A DNA stretch of 64,000 bases from CAVTWH01 sp963850915 (GTDB lineage: Bacteria; Actinomycetota; Actinomycetes; Mycobacteriales; Micromonosporaceae), in contig CAWKND010000004.1 of assembly GCA_963850915.1 (NCBI GenBank), forward strand, positions 248,001 through 312,000. Direction: 5' to 3'. Both the position numbers and the translations under genes were made by a program. This document shows positions 54,115 through 62,953 of the stretch, piece by piece (positions within the stretch are counted from its first letter, which is position 1; each line of letters begins with the position of its first letter). The notes under the pieces are model-generated. The model was not told where the DNA came from. It made no database searches and saw only the letters and a list, made by a program, of their open reading frames with translations.

Positions 54115-54813
54115 TTGGATCGTATGAGAGCCCGGGTACTGGTGGTCGACGATGACCCTGCCCTCGCTGAGATGCTCGGCATCGTGCTGCGCAGCGAGGG
54201 TTTCCTGCCGTCGTTCGTCGCGGACGGTGAGCGCGCCCTGGGCGCCTTCCGGGAGGCCCGACCGGACATCGTCCTGCTGGACCTGATGTTGCCCGGGATG
54301 AGTGGCATTGACGTCTGTCGCCTGATTCGCGCTGAATCGGGTACCCCCATCGTCATGCTCACCGCCAAGAGCGACACCGTCGACGTGGTCCTCGGCCTGG
54401 AGTCCGGCGCGGACGACTATGTCGTCAAGCCGTTCAAACCCAAGGAGCTGGTCGCCCGGATGCGGGCCCGGCTGCGCTCGGGCGCCGACACGGCGCCGGA
54501 GATGCTGACCATCGGGCCGCCCGGCAACCAGATCGGCATCGACGTACCGGCCCACACAGTGAGCCGGGACGGCGAAGAGGTGAAGCTGACGCCGCTGGAG
54601 TTCGACCTGCTGGTCGCGCTCGCCCGCAAGCCGCGCCAGGTGTTCACCCGCGAGGTGCTGCTGGAGCAGGTCTGGGGCTACCGGCACGCGGCCGACACCC
54701 GCCTGGTCAACGTGCACGTACAGCGGCTGCGCGCCAAGATCGAGAAGGATCCCGAGCGGCCGGAGATCATCCTGACCGTCCGAGGTGTGGGCTACAAGGC
54801 CGGTACCGGATAA
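54115..54813 (+). CDS. mtrA: Response regulator MtrA
   Basis: 232 residues, OmpR/PhoB family. Receiver domain with acidic pocket DDD near residue 13, phosphoacceptor Asp in VLLDLMLPGMSGIDVCR near 56, and K in YVVKPFKPKEL near 105; winged helix with QVWGYRHAADTRLVNVHVQRLRAKIEKD. MtrA controls cell division and wall genes in actinobacteria. I place the start at TTG 54115: CAGGAGA lies 8 nt upstream, and TTG gives M-D-R-M-R, aligning with MDTMRQR of M. tuberculosis MtrA. ATG 54124 has no well-spaced ribosome site. Confidence 0.93.
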   Translation: MDRMRARVLVVDDDPALAEMLGIVLRSEGFLPSFVADGERALGAFREARPDIVLLDLMLPGMSGIDVCRLIRAESGTPIVMLTAKSDTVDVVLGLESGADDYVVKPFKPKELVARMRARLRSGADTAPEMLTIGPPGNQIGIDVPAHTVSRDGEEVKLTPLEFDLLVALARKPRQVFTREVLLEQVWGYRHAADTRLVNVHVQRLRAKIEKDPERPEIILTVRGVGYKAGTG

Positions 54814-54818
54814 GTCCC

Positions 54819-56627
54819 ATGCCCCTCTCCCCCCGCTCCCTCCCCCTGCTATCCCGGGTGCCGCTGCTTTCCCGGGTGCCGAACCCTCCCCGCGGACCGA
54901 ACCGCTCGGCGCTGGTACCCCTGCGCCGTGCGCTGGTGCGCCGGGCCGTCACGCTCAGTGGGGCGCTGCGCCGCGCCTGGCGCCGTTCGCTGCAGCTGCG
55001 CATGGTCGTCATCACGCTGGTCATCTCGGGCGTACTGGTCGGCGCGTTCGGTGCGCTGGTGGCCACGATGATCACCAAGGGCCTGGTCGACCACAAGGTC
55101 AAGCAGGCCACCGAAGAGGTGAACCACGGCGCCGCCACGGTCACCCAGCAGCTGCAGGCCGACCCGACCAACACCCGGTTGGACAGCACCCTGCAGAGCA
55201 CGCTGCAGACGCTGGCCAGCGCCGCAGCCCCGAGCAACGACGTGATCGTGGCGATCGAGCCGAGCAGCTCGGACAGCCCGGTACGGCCACGCTCGTCGTC
55301 GGACACCGTCGGTGTGGCCGCGCTCGTCCCCGACGACCTGCACCGCGACGTGCAGGGCAAGCCGGCCGGCGACGGGCACGGCAAGGTGGCGTACTCCTTC
55401 GTCACCTTCGACGCGGGTGGCGGCCACGGCCCGCAGAAGTTCCTGGTCTTCGGTACCCCGGTGGACACCACGGCGGGCTACCTGGAGCTCTACTACGGCT
55501 ACCCGCTGGATGCCGAGGAGAGCGCCGCGGGGCTGGTCCGCAACACCGTGATCGTCACCGGCGCGCTGCTCGTCCTCGCGCTGAGCGTGCTCGCCGCGCT
55601 GACCACCCGGCTGGTGGTCCGGCCGGTACGGGTCGCCGCGCGTACCGCCCAGCGCCTCTCGGCCGGCCTGCTCGACCAGCGCATGCAGGTACGCGGCGAG
55701 GATGATCTCGCGCTGCTCGGCGCCTCGTTCAACCAGATGGCGGAGAACCTGCAGCGCCAGATCGGACAGCTGGAGGAGATGTCCCGGCTGCAGCGCCGGT
55801 TCACCTCCGACGTGTCGCACGAGCTGCGTACCCCGCTGACGACGGTACGGATGGCGGCCGACCTGATCTTCTCCTCGCGGGAGGACTTCGACCCGGCCGT
55901 CGCCCGCAGTGCCGAGCTGCTGCAGAACGAGTTGGACCGGTTCGAAGGGCTGCTCACCGACCTGCTGGAGATCAGCCGGTTCGACGCCGGCTTCGCGGTA
56001 CTCGACGCCGAGCCGACCGACCTGGTACCCATCGTGGAGCGGGTCGCCGACCGGCTCAGCTCGCTGGCCGCCCGCTGCGGAGTTGAGCTGAAGGTGGTCA
56101 CCCCCGAACCGCCGGTGATCGCCGAGATCGATCCGCGCCGGGTCGAACGGATCCTGCGCAACCTGGTCGGCAACGCCGTCGAGCACGGCGAGTGCCGGCC
56201 GGTCGAGGTCACCCTCGGGCTGAGCGAGTCGGCCGTCGCGGTGACCGTGCGCGACCATGGCGTCGGCCTCAAACCGGGCGAGGAGAAGCTGGTCTTCAAC
56301 CGGTTCTGGCGGGCCGACCCGTCCCGCGCCCGGCAGACCGGGGGGACCGGCCTGGGCCTGTCGATCAGCGTCGAGGATGCCCGGCTGCACGGCGGCTGGC
56401 TGGAGGCGTGGGGCTCGCCCGGCGAGGGGGCGCAGTTCCGGTTGACCCTTCCGGTACGCGCCGGCGACCGGCTCACCTCGGCGCCACTGCGACTGGTACC
56501 CGCGGATGCCGTCGTGATCGGCCGGCGTCCCGCACTTCCAGCGCCGGCTTCGCCGATCACCTCGGTACCGGTCCCGGTGCTCGCGATCGTCGCCCGGGTA
56601 CGCGACTGGGGCGGCAGCCATGGCTGA
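54819..56627 (+). CDS. mtrB: Sensor histidine kinase MtrB
   Basis: 602 residues. Long basic N-terminus, helix 1 (MVVITLVISGVLVGAFGALVAT, near residue 62), extracellular domain to about 240, helix 2 (VIVTGALLVLALSVLAAL), a HAMP domain (RPVRVAARTAQRLSAG), phospho-His in FTSDVSHELRTPLTTVRM near 338, and the N, G1 and G2 boxes (NLVGNAVEHG, VRDHGVGL, GGTGLGLSI). It lies 5 nt after mtrA and its end overlaps lpqB by 8 nt. Confidence 0.94.
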   Translation: MPLSPRSLPLLSRVPLLSRVPNPPRGPNRSALVPLRRALVRRAVTLSGALRRAWRRSLQLRMVVITLVISGVLVGAFGALVATMITKGLVDHKVKQATEEVNHGAATVTQQLQADPTNTRLDSTLQSTLQTLASAAAPSNDVIVAIEPSSSDSPVRPRSSSDTVGVAALVPDDLHRDVQGKPAGDGHGKVAYSFVTFDAGGGHGPQKFLVFGTPVDTTAGYLELYYGYPLDAEESAAGLVRNTVIVTGALLVLALSVLAALTTRLVVRPVRVAARTAQRLSAGLLDQRMQVRGEDDLALLGASFNQMAENLQRQIGQLEEMSRLQRRFTSDVSHELRTPLTTVRMAADLIFSSREDFDPAVARSAELLQNELDRFEGLLTDLLEISRFDAGFAVLDAEPTDLVPIVERVADRLSSLAARCGVELKVVTPEPPVIAEIDPRRVERILRNLVGNAVEHGECRPVEVTLGLSESAVAVTVRDHGVGLKPGEEKLVFNRFWRADPSRARQTGGTGLGLSISVEDARLHGGWLEAWGSPGEGAQFRLTLPVRAGDRLTSAPLRLVPADAVVIGRRPALPAPASPITSVPVPVLAIVARVRDWGGSHG

Positions 56628-58518
56628 GCCGAGAGACAACCCGCTGATGGGTCGGCGAACCCTGCTGCGCGGCCTGCTGCTCGGCGGCGGGCTGGCCGGC
56701 CTGGCCGCGTGTGGCGTTCCCGGGCACAGCAGCCCGCACATTGTCGGTGCCGGCCCGAGCCCGGGCGGACCAGACGCCAGCCGGATCCGCGATTCGCCCA
56801 CGAAGCCGGACAACATCCGCGATCCGCAGGATTTCGTCAAGGCGTTCCTCACCGCCGTGGCCAGCCCGCCGGACGACCTTCCGCGTGGGCAGGCGATCGA
56901 CAACGCGCGCAGCTTCATGACGGTCGCGGCGCGCGCCAAGTGGCAGCCGGATGCCAAGCAGATCAACGTGGTCCGGCTGGTGAACGTGTCCAGCCCGGCG
57001 GTCACCTCGACCGGCCAGTCGGTGACCGTGGAGATGGTCACCGTCGGGCAGTTGGGCGCCAACGGCTTCGTCGCCCCGCCCGCCCAGTTCGCCGGCTCGA
57101 CCCAGGCCACGTTCGCGCTGGTACGCAACGCTGATCCGACATCCGACATCATCTGGCTGCTGGACGGGCCCCTACCGGCCCCGCTGGCCAACAACCTGCT
57201 GCTCTCGGCGGACGGGCTGAGCAGCCTCTACGGTGCCCACCTGGTCTACTTCTGGGATCTCACCGGGACCGCCGGGCTGGTACCCGACCTGCGCTACCTG
57301 CCCTACGTCAACCTGGCCGAGGGACTCCAGCCGACCACCATCGTCAACTGGCTGATCAACGGACCGTCGGACTGGCTGGCGCCCGGGGTCACCGCCCTGC
57401 CGAGTATCAGGTTGGTCCTGCCGAACGTTGCCCGGGACCCGGCCGACAACACCGCGTGGCTGGTCAACTTCGTCAGTCTGCAGGGCGCGGACCCGGCGCA
57501 TGTGGCCGCGCAGGTACGCGTGTCGCTACTGCCGAACGTGCTGGAGCCGGTCGAGGTGAAGGTCGGCTCGCAGGACAAGCTGGTGGACGGTACCGACCTG
57601 ATGAAACTGAACCTCGCCGACAAGACGTTCCGGCCGGCCGACCCGGTCGGGTACTTCGTGGTCAACGGGCAGGTACGCGAGATCGTGCCGCCGTACAACA
57701 TCCCGCCGGTCTTCTCGAAGGTCACCGAGCCGGGCATGGCGAGCGCCAGCATGAGCCGCGATCTCAAACTCGGTGCCTTCGTCCGGCAGGCCAACGGTCG
57801 GTGCACCCTGTCCATCGGACGGTTGAAGGACGACGGCGCGGAAGTCACCGGCACCTTCCAGGACACCCAGCTCTCCACCAGCGGCGCGATGAGCCGGCCG
57901 GTGTGGCTGGCCAGCTCCCCGGCGCGGGTACTGGTGGCGGCGAACAACGCGCTCTACAGCGTCGACCTCAGCGGTCAGGCGACGCAGGTGGCGATCAACG
58001 GTTCGGTGGACATGTCCGTCTCGGCGTTCTCGGTGGCCCCCGACGCGCGCCGGATCGCGCTCATCTCCGGTGGCCGGGTGGCGGTGGCCTCGTTGACCTT
58101 CACCGCCGAGACAGTGGCGGTGGGACCGCCGAGCGTGATCGACTCGGGCGGGCTCACCGAGTTGACCGCGGTCGCCTGGAGTCGGGTGCACTGGCTGGCG
58201 CTGGCCGGCAGGTCGGTGGATGGCCGGCAGGGCCTGCTCGAGGTGAGTGTCGACGGCGCGCTCTCGCAGGCCATCAGCTCGCCGGCCTTCGGCAGCAAGG
58301 TCACCCAGCTGGCCAGCTATCCGCCGCTGCCCAGCCGGGGGCTGACGCTGCCCGGTCCGATCATGGTGCAGACGCTCAACTCCGGCGCCCGGCAGGTCTC
58401 GCAGAACAACGCTGACCTGCTGGTCTACAACCCACCGATACCCAGCCCGTCGCCGTCCGCCGGGGCCAATCCGCCGGCCAACCATGACATACCGCTGAGC
58501 CCCTTCTTCCTGGACTGA
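56620..58518 (+). CDS. lpqB: Lipoprotein LpqB (GerMN domain plus beta-propeller), MtrAB accessory protein
   Basis: 632 residues. Lipoprotein signal RRTLLRGLLLGGGLAGLAAC with a twin arginine ahead of it, then a GerMN domain (about 190-320; TTIVNWLINGPSDWLAPGV) and a C-terminal propeller-like domain. LpqB binds MtrB on the outer face and modulates the MtrAB pathway in mycobacteria. ATG 56620 overlaps the mtrB stop. A 17-bp tandem repeat begins in the last two codons. Confidence 0.93.
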   Translation: MAEPRDNPLMGRRTLLRGLLLGGGLAGLAACGVPGHSSPHIVGAGPSPGGPDASRIRDSPTKPDNIRDPQDFVKAFLTAVASPPDDLPRGQAIDNARSFMTVAARAKWQPDAKQINVVRLVNVSSPAVTSTGQSVTVEMVTVGQLGANGFVAPPAQFAGSTQATFALVRNADPTSDIIWLLDGPLPAPLANNLLLSADGLSSLYGAHLVYFWDLTGTAGLVPDLRYLPYVNLAEGLQPTTIVNWLINGPSDWLAPGVTALPSIRLVLPNVARDPADNTAWLVNFVSLQGADPAHVAAQVRVSLLPNVLEPVEVKVGSQDKLVDGTDLMKLNLADKTFRPADPVGYFVVNGQVREIVPPYNIPPVFSKVTEPGMASASMSRDLKLGAFVRQANGRCTLSIGRLKDDGAEVTGTFQDTQLSTSGAMSRPVWLASSPARVLVAANNALYSVDLSGQATQVAINGSVDMSVSAFSVAPDARRIALISGGRVAVASLTFTAETVAVGPPSVIDSGGLTELTAVAWSRVHWLALAGRSVDGRQGLLEVSVDGALSQAISSPAFGSKVTQLASYPPLPSRGLTLPGPIMVQTLNSGARQVSQNNADLLVYNPPIPSPSPSAGANPPANHDIPLSPFFLD

Positions 58519-58615
58519 CGGTTGATCGGGACTGACGGTTGATCGGGACTGACTGGTGATCGGGGCTGACTGATGGTCGGGACTGACGGATGATCGGGGA
58601 CTGACGGATGGTCGG
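58513..58615. repeat. 17-bp tandem repeat filling the lpqB-comF junction, six units
   Basis: Units of GACTGACGGTTGATCGG and close variants start at 58513, 58530, 58547, 58564, 58581 (18 bp) and 58599. The first unit contains the lpqB stop, the last contains the comF ATG. Confidence 0.9.
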
Positions 58616-59360
58616 GGCAGCCGCGCGGGCGGTCGGTTCGTGGTGGGGCGGAGCCGTTTCCGGCCTGTCCGACCTGGTCTTCGCGGGTGGCTGCGCCGGC
58701 TGCGGGCGGGACGGCGGCGGGAGCCTCTGCGGTACCTGCCGGGCCGAACTCTCCGGCCTCCGGCCGGCCCCGGCCCGCCCCACGCCGGCTCCGCCCGGGC
58801 TCCCCGGGTGCCACGCGCTGGGCCCGTACGGCGGGGTACTGCGGGAGGTGCTGCTCGGGTACAAGGAGCGGGGGCGGTACCCGCTCGCCGTACCGCTAGG
58901 GGTACTTCTCGGCGATGTGGTGGCGGCTACCGGTGACCCGGGTACGCCCGTGCTGCTGGTACCGGTACCGGACGCACCGGCTGCCGCCCGCGAGCGGTAC
59001 GGCGACCACCTGCGCCGGCTCGCCGACCGGGCCGCCCGGCAACTCCGGCAGGCCGGCTGGGCAGCGGCCGTGGCTCCGGTACTCGCCGCCCGTCCCAAGA
59101 TCGACTCGGCCCATCTGAACACGGCCGGCCGGGCACAGGCCGCCAGCGCCGCGTTCCGTCCGCGCGGACGGCAGCTCGCCCAGGTGGCGGCAGCGGCGCG
59201 CAGCGGTGCCCGGGTGGTGCTCGTGGACGACATCCTGACCACGGGCGCCACACTGACCGCGGTGGCCGACATCCTGCGCGCCGGCGGGGTACCGGTGCAC
59301 AGCGCCGCGGTGCTCGCGGCCACCCGACGCAGGGGTGCCGGGGCCACCGGTACCCGCTGA
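58608..59360 (+). CDS. comF: ComF family phosphoribosyltransferase-like protein
   Basis: 250 residues. N-terminal zinc-finger-like CAGCGRDGGGSLCGTC (C-x2-C...C-x2-C near residue 30), then the PRTase fold: LLGYKERGRYPLA and the PRPP-binding loop RVVLVDDILTTGATLT near residue 205. In naturally competent bacteria ComF helps DNA uptake; in actinobacteria the role is unknown. ATG 58608 lies inside the last 17-bp repeat and has no clear ribosome site, so the start is uncertain. Confidence 0.85.
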   Translation: MVGAAARAVGSWWGGAVSGLSDLVFAGGCAGCGRDGGGSLCGTCRAELSGLRPAPARPTPAPPGLPGCHALGPYGGVLREVLLGYKERGRYPLAVPLGVLLGDVVAATGDPGTPVLLVPVPDAPAAARERYGDHLRRLADRAARQLRQAGWAAAVAPVLAARPKIDSAHLNTAGRAQAASAAFRPRGRQLAQVAAAARSGARVVLVDDILTTGATLTAVADILRAGGVPVHSAAVLAATRRRGAGATGTR

Positions 59361-59459
59361 TTGTGATCTTGCCCTAACCGGCTGTCACGGCATTGCCGCC
59401 CGATCGCGCCGCCGCACCACGGCTGGGCGAATTCACGGCCAACTCGTTGACGACTCCGG

Positions 59460-59488
59460 GTGACGAACGGGCGGACAGGGGCTACCGT
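59460..59488 (+). promoter_or_regulatory. Candidate hpf promoter
   Basis: GTGACG (59460-59465) and TACCGT (59483-59488) are 17 bp apart, matching TTGACN-17-TAnnnT at the informative positions. Transcription from about 59495 would give an about 170-nt leader containing a short ORF. Confidence 0.5.
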
Positions 59489-59552
59489 CAGAGTCCATCA
59501 GCTACCGGCACGGCGGCACCGCCGTTCCCATCGCAGAGGAGGCCGACACGCC

Positions 59553-59597
59553 ATGCCTCGAAGGATTTTCGCAGGTAGCGGGCTGTCTGCCGGTTAG
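59553..59597 (+). CDS. Candidate leader peptide of hpf (14 residues)
   Basis: ATG 59553 opens MPRRIFAGSGLSAG and stops at TAG 59595-59597. AGAGGAGG (59535-59542) lies 10 nt upstream, a better ribosome site than that of most genes here. It ends 70 nt before the hpf GTG. Between them a hairpin with arms CGAGAT (59624-59629) and ATCTCG (59636-59641) is followed by the hpf ribosome site. It may be a translated leader that controls hpf, but conservation is untested. Confidence 0.45.
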   Translation: MPRRIFAGSGLSAG

Positions 59598-59666
59598 CGC
59601 ACGGATCACCCACCAGCCAAATTCGAGATCGCGAAATCTCGACAAGATCAATGGGGGAGGTCACGC

Positions 59667-60296
59667 GTGGAGATCGTCGTGAAGGGCCGCAATCTTGAGG
59701 TCCCCGACCATTACCGCCAACATGTAGCCGACAAACTGGACAAGATCGAACGGTACGACCAGAAGATCATCCGGGTCGATGTGGAGCTGTCCCACGAGCG
59801 CAATCCGCGCCAGTCGGACAACTGCCAGCGAGTCGAGATCACCATCGTCACCCGGGGCCCCGCGATTCGCGCCGAGGCGTGCGCGCAGGACTTCTACGCG
59901 GCCCTGGACGTCGCCGTGAACAAGCTCGAAGGCCGGCTGCGGCGTACCGCCGACCGGCGCCGCATCCACCGCGGCCGGCACACGCCCGTCTCCCTCGGCG
60001 CGGCCGCCCCGTTCGACCCGGCTGAGCTGTTCACCGCCCCCCTCACCACCGCACTGCCCGCCCGCTCCGCCACCGCGACCGACACCGAGGACGACGGTGA
60101 CCAGCCCTGGCACATCGCCCGGGCCAAAGAGCACAGCGCCGAACCGATGACCGTCGAAGACGCGCTGTCCCAGATGGAGCTGGTCGGGCACGACTTCTTC
60201 CTGTTCCTGGACAAGGAATCCGGGCGGCCTAGCGTGGTGTATCGGCGCCGGGCCTACGACTACGGGGTTATTTCTCTTTCCGATCTTGCTGCTTAG
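59667..60296 (+). CDS. hpf: Ribosome hibernation-promoting factor, long form (HPF/YfiA)
   Basis: 209 residues. N-terminal S30AE domain (MEIVVKGRNLEVPDHYRQHVADKLDKIERYD, read as short pieces KGRNLEVPDHYR, DKLDKIERYD) and the C-terminal dimerisation domain (MTVEDALSQMELVGHDFFLFLDKESGRPSVVYRRRAYDYGVI) joined by an about 60-residue linker. The long form dimerises ribosomes into 100S particles in stationary phase or stress. GTG 59667 follows GGGGGAGG. A very long hairpin follows the stop. Confidence 0.94.
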   Translation: MEIVVKGRNLEVPDHYRQHVADKLDKIERYDQKIIRVDVELSHERNPRQSDNCQRVEITIVTRGPAIRAEACAQDFYAALDVAVNKLEGRLRRTADRRRIHRGRHTPVSLGAAAPFDPAELFTAPLTTALPARSATATDTEDDGDQPWHIARAKEHSAEPMTVEDALSQMELVGHDFFLFLDKESGRPSVVYRRRAYDYGVISLSDLAA

Positions 60297-60311
60297 TCGT
60301 TCCTTCGCTTT

Positions 60312-60383
60312 GAAGGGGCGGCTGGGGCGGCCACTCCGGGCGGTCAGGCTTGATCCCCCCGTGGCCACCCCAGCCGCCCCTTC
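60312..60383 (+). terminator. Very long hairpin after hpf
   Basis: Arms of 23 nt (60312-60334 and 60361-60383) beginning GAAGGGGCGGCTGGGG and ending CCCCAGCCGCCCCTTC, with a single C-A mismatch and a 26-nt loop. It starts 15 nt after the hpf stop. Longer than needed for termination. Confidence 0.8.
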
Positions 60384-60643
60384 CCTTGCGGTGCGCGCGG
60401 CCGGGGCCGTTGAAGCTCAGCGGGTACTGGCGTAGTCCGGCGCTGTGGGTTGTGGCTTCGGGTGTGCTCGCTTTGGTTGGGCGCCGTGGCTCGTAGCGTC
60501 CAGGTGTGCTTGCGGTAGTTGGCGCTGTGGGCCGTGGGTCGGGGTGGTTCGGCTCAGGTGTCTGGGCGGTGGCGGCTGCGCGCCTGGTGTCGTTGGGCTG
60601 CTTCGAGGTGCGGGGGTTGCGGGGGTCTGCCATGATCCCTGCT
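60384..60643. other. Gene-free interval before the exchanger gene
   Basis: About 260 bp with strong G/T richness on the + strand (many TGTGGG, TTGG and GGTG runs), unlike the surrounding coding DNA. An open frame crosses it but lacks a ribosome site and protein-like composition. CATGAT at 60631-60636, 7 nt before GTG 60644, may be the -10 box of the next gene. Confidence 0.5.
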
Positions 60644-61759
60644 GTGTCTGAGGCTGTTGGTGTCGCGGAGAAGCGCACGTTCGTCCGATCCGATTACGTG
60701 GTGCTCGGTGGGTCGGTGGTGGCGATCATCGCTGCCGGTATCGCCACGTACGGCGGACTCGGCTCGGTGTTCGCGTTCATCTGCTCGATGGCGGCCGTAG
60801 CGCTGCTGGCCGCGCTCGTCGGGCGCTGCGTCGAGCAGATGGGGGACAGGTTCGGGGCCGGCGCCACGGGGGTACTGCAGAGCGCCCTGGGCAACCTGCC
60901 GGAGCTGTTCATCGCGTTCTTCGCGCTGCGTGCCGGGCTGCTCGGCGTGGTACAGGCGGCGATCATCGGCTCGATGCTGGCCAACCTGCTGCTGGTACTC
61001 GGGGCGGCGTTCCTGGTCGGCGGGCTCAAACACGGCAAGCAGAAGTTCGCCAAGTCCCGGGCCCGGGACACGGTGGTACTGCTGAGCCTGGCAACCGCTG
61101 CGCTGGTCGTACCGAGCGTCGCCAAGTACACGCACACGCCCGCCGAGGCACACGTGCGTACCCTCTCCGACATCGTCGCCGTGGTACTGCTGGTGATCTT
61201 CGCGCTGTCGCTGCCGGCCTCGATCCGGCGCAACGCGGAAACCGACGGGACGACCGAGGAGGGCGCTGCCCCGGTCGAGGAGGCGCACGGGGAGACGCCT
61301 CGCTGGCCGCTCTGGCTCGCTATCACGATGCTGGTCGCGGCCAGTGTGGCCGCCGCCTTCGTCTCCGACTGGTTCGTCGAGGCGCTCACCCCGGCGATGA
61401 ACTCGCTGCACATCTCGCAGACCTTCGCCGGCCTCGTGGTGGTGGCCATCGCCGGCAACGCGATCGAGAACGTGGTCGGTATCCAGCTGGCGTTGAAGAA
61501 CCAGGCCGATTACGCGCTCGCCGTGATCGTCAACAGCCCGCTGCAGATCGCCCTGGTACTCGCGCCGGCGCTGGTCCTGCTCAGCCTCTTCACGGCCACC
61601 ACGCTGACCCTGGTGTTCGCGCCGTTGCTGGTGGTGGCCGTGGTGGTGAGCGTGCTGCTGGTGTCCCTGGCGGTCTTCGACGGCGAGTCGACCTGGCTGG
61701 AGGGGGCCAGCCTGATCGGCCTGTACGTGATCATCGCGTCCGCCTTCTGGTGGGGCTGA
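60644..61759 (+). CDS. Ca2+/H+ or Na+/Ca2+ exchanger family protein (CaCA superfamily)
   Basis: 371 residues, about eleven membrane helices in two inverted halves. The alpha repeats are visible as GVLQSALGNLPELFIAFFALRAG (near residue 80) and LVVVAIAGNAIENVVGIQLALKNQ (near 275), each with the acidic residue of the cation site. An acidic cytoplasmic loop (NAETDGTTEEGAAPVEEAHGE) separates them. It likely extrudes Ca2+. GTG 60644 or ATG 60632 could be the start. It ends 11 bp from the convergent acetyltransferase gene. Confidence 0.88.
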   Translation: MSEAVGVAEKRTFVRSDYVVLGGSVVAIIAAGIATYGGLGSVFAFICSMAAVALLAALVGRCVEQMGDRFGAGATGVLQSALGNLPELFIAFFALRAGLLGVVQAAIIGSMLANLLLVLGAAFLVGGLKHGKQKFAKSRARDTVVLLSLATAALVVPSVAKYTHTPAEAHVRTLSDIVAVVLLVIFALSLPASIRRNAETDGTTEEGAAPVEEAHGETPRWPLWLAITMLVAASVAAAFVSDWFVEALTPAMNSLHISQTFAGLVVVAIAGNAIENVVGIQLALKNQADYALAVIVNSPLQIALVLAPALVLLSLFTATTLTLVFAPLLVVAVVVSVLLVSLAVFDGESTWLEGASLIGLYVIIASAFWWG

Positions 61760-61770
61760 GCGCCTCCAGG

Positions 61771-62916
61771 TCAGCCGGCGGCGGGTGGGAGCAGGGCCCA
61801 CTGGATATCGTCGATTCGGCCACCGGTCACGCCCGGTAGCCGCGCCTTAAGGTAGCCCTCGCGCTCGAATCCGGCCCGCTGAAGTACCTTCTGCGAGGCC
61901 AGGTTCGCCGGTTCGGTACCCGCGATGATCCGCTCGATTCCGGTCTGCGTGAACGCCCAACCGGTCAGCAGCCGTACCGCCCGCGTGGTGAAGCCCCGGC
62001 CCCGGAACTGTGGCAGCAGCCCGTACCCGACCATCGCCTGCTGGGTCACCGGCTCCTGGTAGACCAGCCCGATCTCGCCGGCGAACTCACCGGTACCGGC
62101 GTCCATGATCACCAGCTCGCAGCGCTCCCCGGCGAGCCACCTGCTGTACGAGCGGGCGCACCGGGCGACCTCCTCCGACAGCGGCGGCGCGATCGGCGGC
62201 ACGCTGGTGGCGACCACTTCGGGCAGCGTGTTCAGTGCGTGCATGGCCGGCGCGTCGGTCTCCCACAACGGGCGTAGCGTCACCACACCGTCGGTCAGGT
62301 ACCCGTGCGGCCCCGATTTGCCGGGCTTCCCCTGGGCGTCCGGCGGCCCCGGCAGGTCGGGCAGCAGCCGCTCGGTCGGTGCCGGGTCGGTCGCCAGCCG
62401 GGCCCAGACGATCAGGTCGTGCCGGCTGCCGTCGCGGTTCGCACCGCGCCCGCGAGCCACCCCTTCGCGGCGGTACCCACAGCCCAGCGCCACCCGCTGG
62501 CTCGGCCAGTTGGCCGCCTCGGTGAGCAGCGCCAGCCGGGCCACGCCGTGCGCGTGTGCCCAGGCGGTGAGCGCCCGGGTGGCGTCGCCGGCCACGCCAC
62601 GGTTGCGCGCCCACGGCGCCACCCAGTACCCGATCTCGCCGTACCCGCCCGCCGCCGACACGTCGTTCAGCCCGATGCTGCCCAGCAGCTGGTCGCTGGC
62701 CGGGTCGACGATCACGAAGCTGGCCCCGCCGCGCTGCCGGGTGGCCTCCGCGCTGCCGATCCAGGCCAGCGCGTCGTCGCGCCGGTAGGGCACCGGTAGG
62801 ACGGGCAGGAAACGGATGATCGCCGGATCGGCCGCGGCGGCCACGACCTGGTCGGCGTCGCCCGGCTCAGGGGTACGCAGGAGTACCCGCTCACCGAGGA
62901 TCTGTTCGTACGGCAA
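61771..62916 (-). CDS. Double GNAT-domain acetyltransferase (RimJ/RimL type)
   Basis: 381 residues from the chosen start. Two complete acetyltransf_3/GNAT domains: residues about 5-165 (GERVLLRTPEPGDADQV, IGYWVAPWARNRGVAGDATRAL, GCGYRREGV) and about 195-375 (VVTLRPLWETDAPAMHAL, VGYGLLPQFRGRGFTTRAVRLL, ASQKVLQRAGFEREG). The acetyl-CoA loops R-N-R-G-V-A and R-G-R-G-F-T are intact. No ATG is available near the N-terminus; TTG 62916 is used, with CTG 62925 (GGGGAGA 5 nt upstream) an alternative. Downstream of another double-GNAT gene. Substrate unknown. Confidence 0.82.
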   Translation of the reverse strand: MPYEQILGERVLLRTPEPGDADQVVAAAADPAIIRFLPVLPVPYRRDDALAWIGSAEATRQRGGASFVIVDPASDQLLGSIGLNDVSAAGGYGEIGYWVAPWARNRGVAGDATRALTAWAHAHGVARLALLTEAANWPSQRVALGCGYRREGVARGRGANRDGSRHDLIVWARLATDPAPTERLLPDLPGPPDAQGKPGKSGPHGYLTDGVVTLRPLWETDAPAMHALNTLPEVVATSVPPIAPPLSEEVARCARSYSRWLAGERCELVIMDAGTGEFAGEIGLVYQEPVTQQAMVGYGLLPQFRGRGFTTRAVRLLTGWAFTQTGIERIIAGTEPANLASQKVLQRAGFEREGYLKARLPGVTGGRIDDIQWALLPPAAG

Positions 62917-62953
62917 CCCGTTCAGTGCGTCTCCCCGTGGTCTCAGGTCCCGG

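Noticed and set aside
58513..58615. CRISPR-like array
   Set aside because: Units are contiguous without spacers and only 17 bp; no cas genes are present.
59393..59578. A 61-codon open frame before hpf
   Set aside because: It has no ribosome site and overlaps the better promoter and leader ORF.
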